Shown here: positions 63,057-64,000 of the stretch, piece after piece
Numbering within the stretch: the first letter of the stretch is position 1
Layout: each line of letters starts with the position of its first letter
NCBI RefSeq assembly: GCF_000281065.1
Contig: NZ_AKKK01000019.1
Span: 1-64,000, forward strand
Source: Arthrobacter sp. M2012083
Lineage (GTDB): Bacteria > Actinomycetota > Actinomycetes > Actinomycetales > Micrococcaceae
Direction: 5' to 3'
DNA length: 64,000 nucleotides
The notes under the pieces: model-generated
The model's input: only the letters and a program-made list of their open reading frames with translations
What the model was told of the DNA's origin: nothing
Database searches by the model: none
Translations under genes and position numbers: made by a program

Positions 63057-64000
63057 CTACTTGCGCGGTTCCAGCGTGGTCAGTACCAACACCGTTGTGG
63101 GTGAACGGACCGAGAGAGTGGCGTACGGGTTGCCCTCGGTCGGCCAGCCGGTAAATCGGGTGTCATTGAAGGCTCCCCATTCCGGGCCGGAGAACAGCGG
63201 CACCAGTGGTGCGACGTCGTTGTACTGTTCCTGCAGCTTGTTGGCGAGGTCCTTCTGCTTGGACTCATCACTTTCCGCGGCGAAGTCGGCAAGCAGCGCA
63301 TCCGCCTTCGTGTCGCCGAAGCGGTGGTAGTTGTCGAACGTCTTGGTGCCCACGGGCTTCACTGTTGCTGTGCCCATTGACGTGTTGAAGTACTTGTACG
63401 GGCTGGGGTCATTGGCGCTCCAGACAATGCCGGAGTCAAAGTCGCCGGTCTCGTAGCCGGCAACCACGGCAGCCCAATCCGGGGACTCCACCTTGGCAGT
63501 TACACCCACTTCGGCCAGGTTCTGCGCGATCACATTGGCCACTGACAGCCAGTCGGAGGAGGTCGCGCCCACGGAGATCTCGAATTCGAACGGCTTGCCG
63601 TCCTTGAGGGTGCGTTTTCCGTCCGCTCCCTTGGGGTATCCGGCCTTGTCCAGAAGCTCGTTGGCCTTTTGCACATCGTGGTTTGTCCACGTGCAGTTAT
63701 CCTTGACCGCCGCGTTCTTCCAGGTCTCGTAGTTGCCGGAGAGTCCGGTGCAGTCCGCCGGTTTGGCGTAGCCGCTCATGCCGATCTTGGTGACTTGCCC
63801 GCGGTCAACGGCCATGCTCAGTGCTTTACGGACATCAACGTCGTTGAACGGTGCTTTAGTGGTGTTGAGCTGCCAGTTGATCATGGCACCGGTCGCCGGG
63901 AACCAGTATTGACGGTGTTCCTTGTCCTTGGAAACGAAGGTCTTTTCGATGTTCGGGATGTACTGCGGAGCCCAGTCCACGTCGCCATTCGCGGCGGCGA
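63057..64000 (-). CDS. SBP_bac_5 solute-binding protein (partial, C-terminal part)
   Basis: The last about 313 codons of an Opp/Dpp-class binding protein; the open frame continues past the right edge, so the start and signal peptide are not seen. Family stretches are PFNDVDVRKALSMAVDRGQV and KANELLDKAGYPKGADGKRT. It is the first visible gene of the operon that ends with GH32, so the ligand is plausibly a fructo-oligosaccharide or other plant oligosaccharide, not a peptide. Confidence 0.87.
   Translation of the reverse strand, partial: AAANGDVDWAPQYIPNIEKTFVSKDKEHRQYWFPATGAMINWQLNTTKAPFNDVDVRKALSMAVDRGQVTKIGMSGYAKPADCTGLSGNYETWKNAAVKDNCTWTNHDVQKANELLDKAGYPKGADGKRTLKDGKPFEFEISVGATSSDWLSVANVIAQNLAEVGVTAKVESPDWAAVVAGYETGDFDSGIVWSANDPSPYKYFNTSMGTATVKPVGTKTFDNYHRFGDTKADALLADFAAESDESKQKDLANKLQEQYNDVAPLVPLFSGPEWGAFNDTRFTGWPTEGNPYATLSVRSPTTVLVLTTLEPRK

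Noticed and set aside
61316..63154. A 612-codon open frame on the plus strand opposite the two permeases
   Set aside because: Same GC-driven shadow; the minus strand has typical DppB/DppC permeases with ribosome sites and overlaps.

Overview
The window is high-GC DNA packed with short-spaced, often start-stop overlapping operons. It carries many ABC importers, LacI/GntR/LysR regulators, a DtxR-type iron box and a Cgl0159-type inositol aldolase. This points to an actinobacterium, most likely a soil Micrococcaceae of the Arthrobacter/Paenarthrobacter kind; the genus is inference from gene content. I saw no tRNA, rRNA, insertion sequence, phage gene or CRISPR array. The region looks like chromosomal catabolic accessory DNA.

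Layout: (1) 42-6600 holds a sugar/polyol ABC importer (ATPase, permease, lipoprotein), a LacI regulator, and a divergent Gfo/Idh/MocA dehydrogenase plus TIM-barrel isomerase pair behind a perfect LacI-type operator. (2) 6708-17210 is a myo-inositol operon read right to left: tautomerase, iolC, Cgl0159-type aldolase, iolD, iolA/mmsA, iolE, iolG, iolH-like, iolT-like. No iolB is present. TGTCCTGWCA motifs like Corynebacterium IolR sites lie before the tautomerase, before iolC and before the ABC lipoprotein of region 1. (3) 17343-22310 is an Opp/Nik/Cnt-type ABC importer with fused ATPases and a DtxR/IdeR-like iron box, probably for metal-ligand uptake.

(4) 22425-36139 is an amine or amino-acid catabolic regulon. 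It has a five-enzyme leftward operon (HAD, FAD oxidase, aldehyde dehydrogenase, tartrate/isopropylmalate-type dehydrogenase, D-2-hydroxyacid dehydrogenase) and a rightward operon (polar amino-acid ABC importer, SolA-like FAD enzyme, class III aminotransferase, succinate-semialdehyde-type dehydrogenase, GntR regulator), plus a cupin. Four near-identical ATTGTYRACARY-type palindromes tie the three promoter regions together. (5) 36404-38564 is a glycogen-debranching-type protein broken by a one-base frameshift.

(6) 38580-48442 is an undescribed-looking degradation cluster: ThDP enzyme, cyclase-family hydrolase, MHS transporter, a thiolase-like protein lacking the usual Cys and His, its DUF35 partner, an acyl-CoA ligase, a LysR regulator and an MFS exporter. 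(7) 48457-52210 has a LysR regulator divergent from a PrpF-family isomerase and a MatC-type carboxylate transporter. (8) 52400-57415 is an Azt-type zinc ABC system with two AztD-like lipoproteins around the solute-binding protein and a Zur-like box between aztA and aztB. (9) 57412-64000 is an Opp-type ABC importer ending in a GH32 fructosidase, probably for fructo-oligosaccharides; its binding protein runs off the right edge.

The overall picture is a scavenging soil bacterium with several self-contained uptake-plus-catabolism modules, each with its own regulator and operator.
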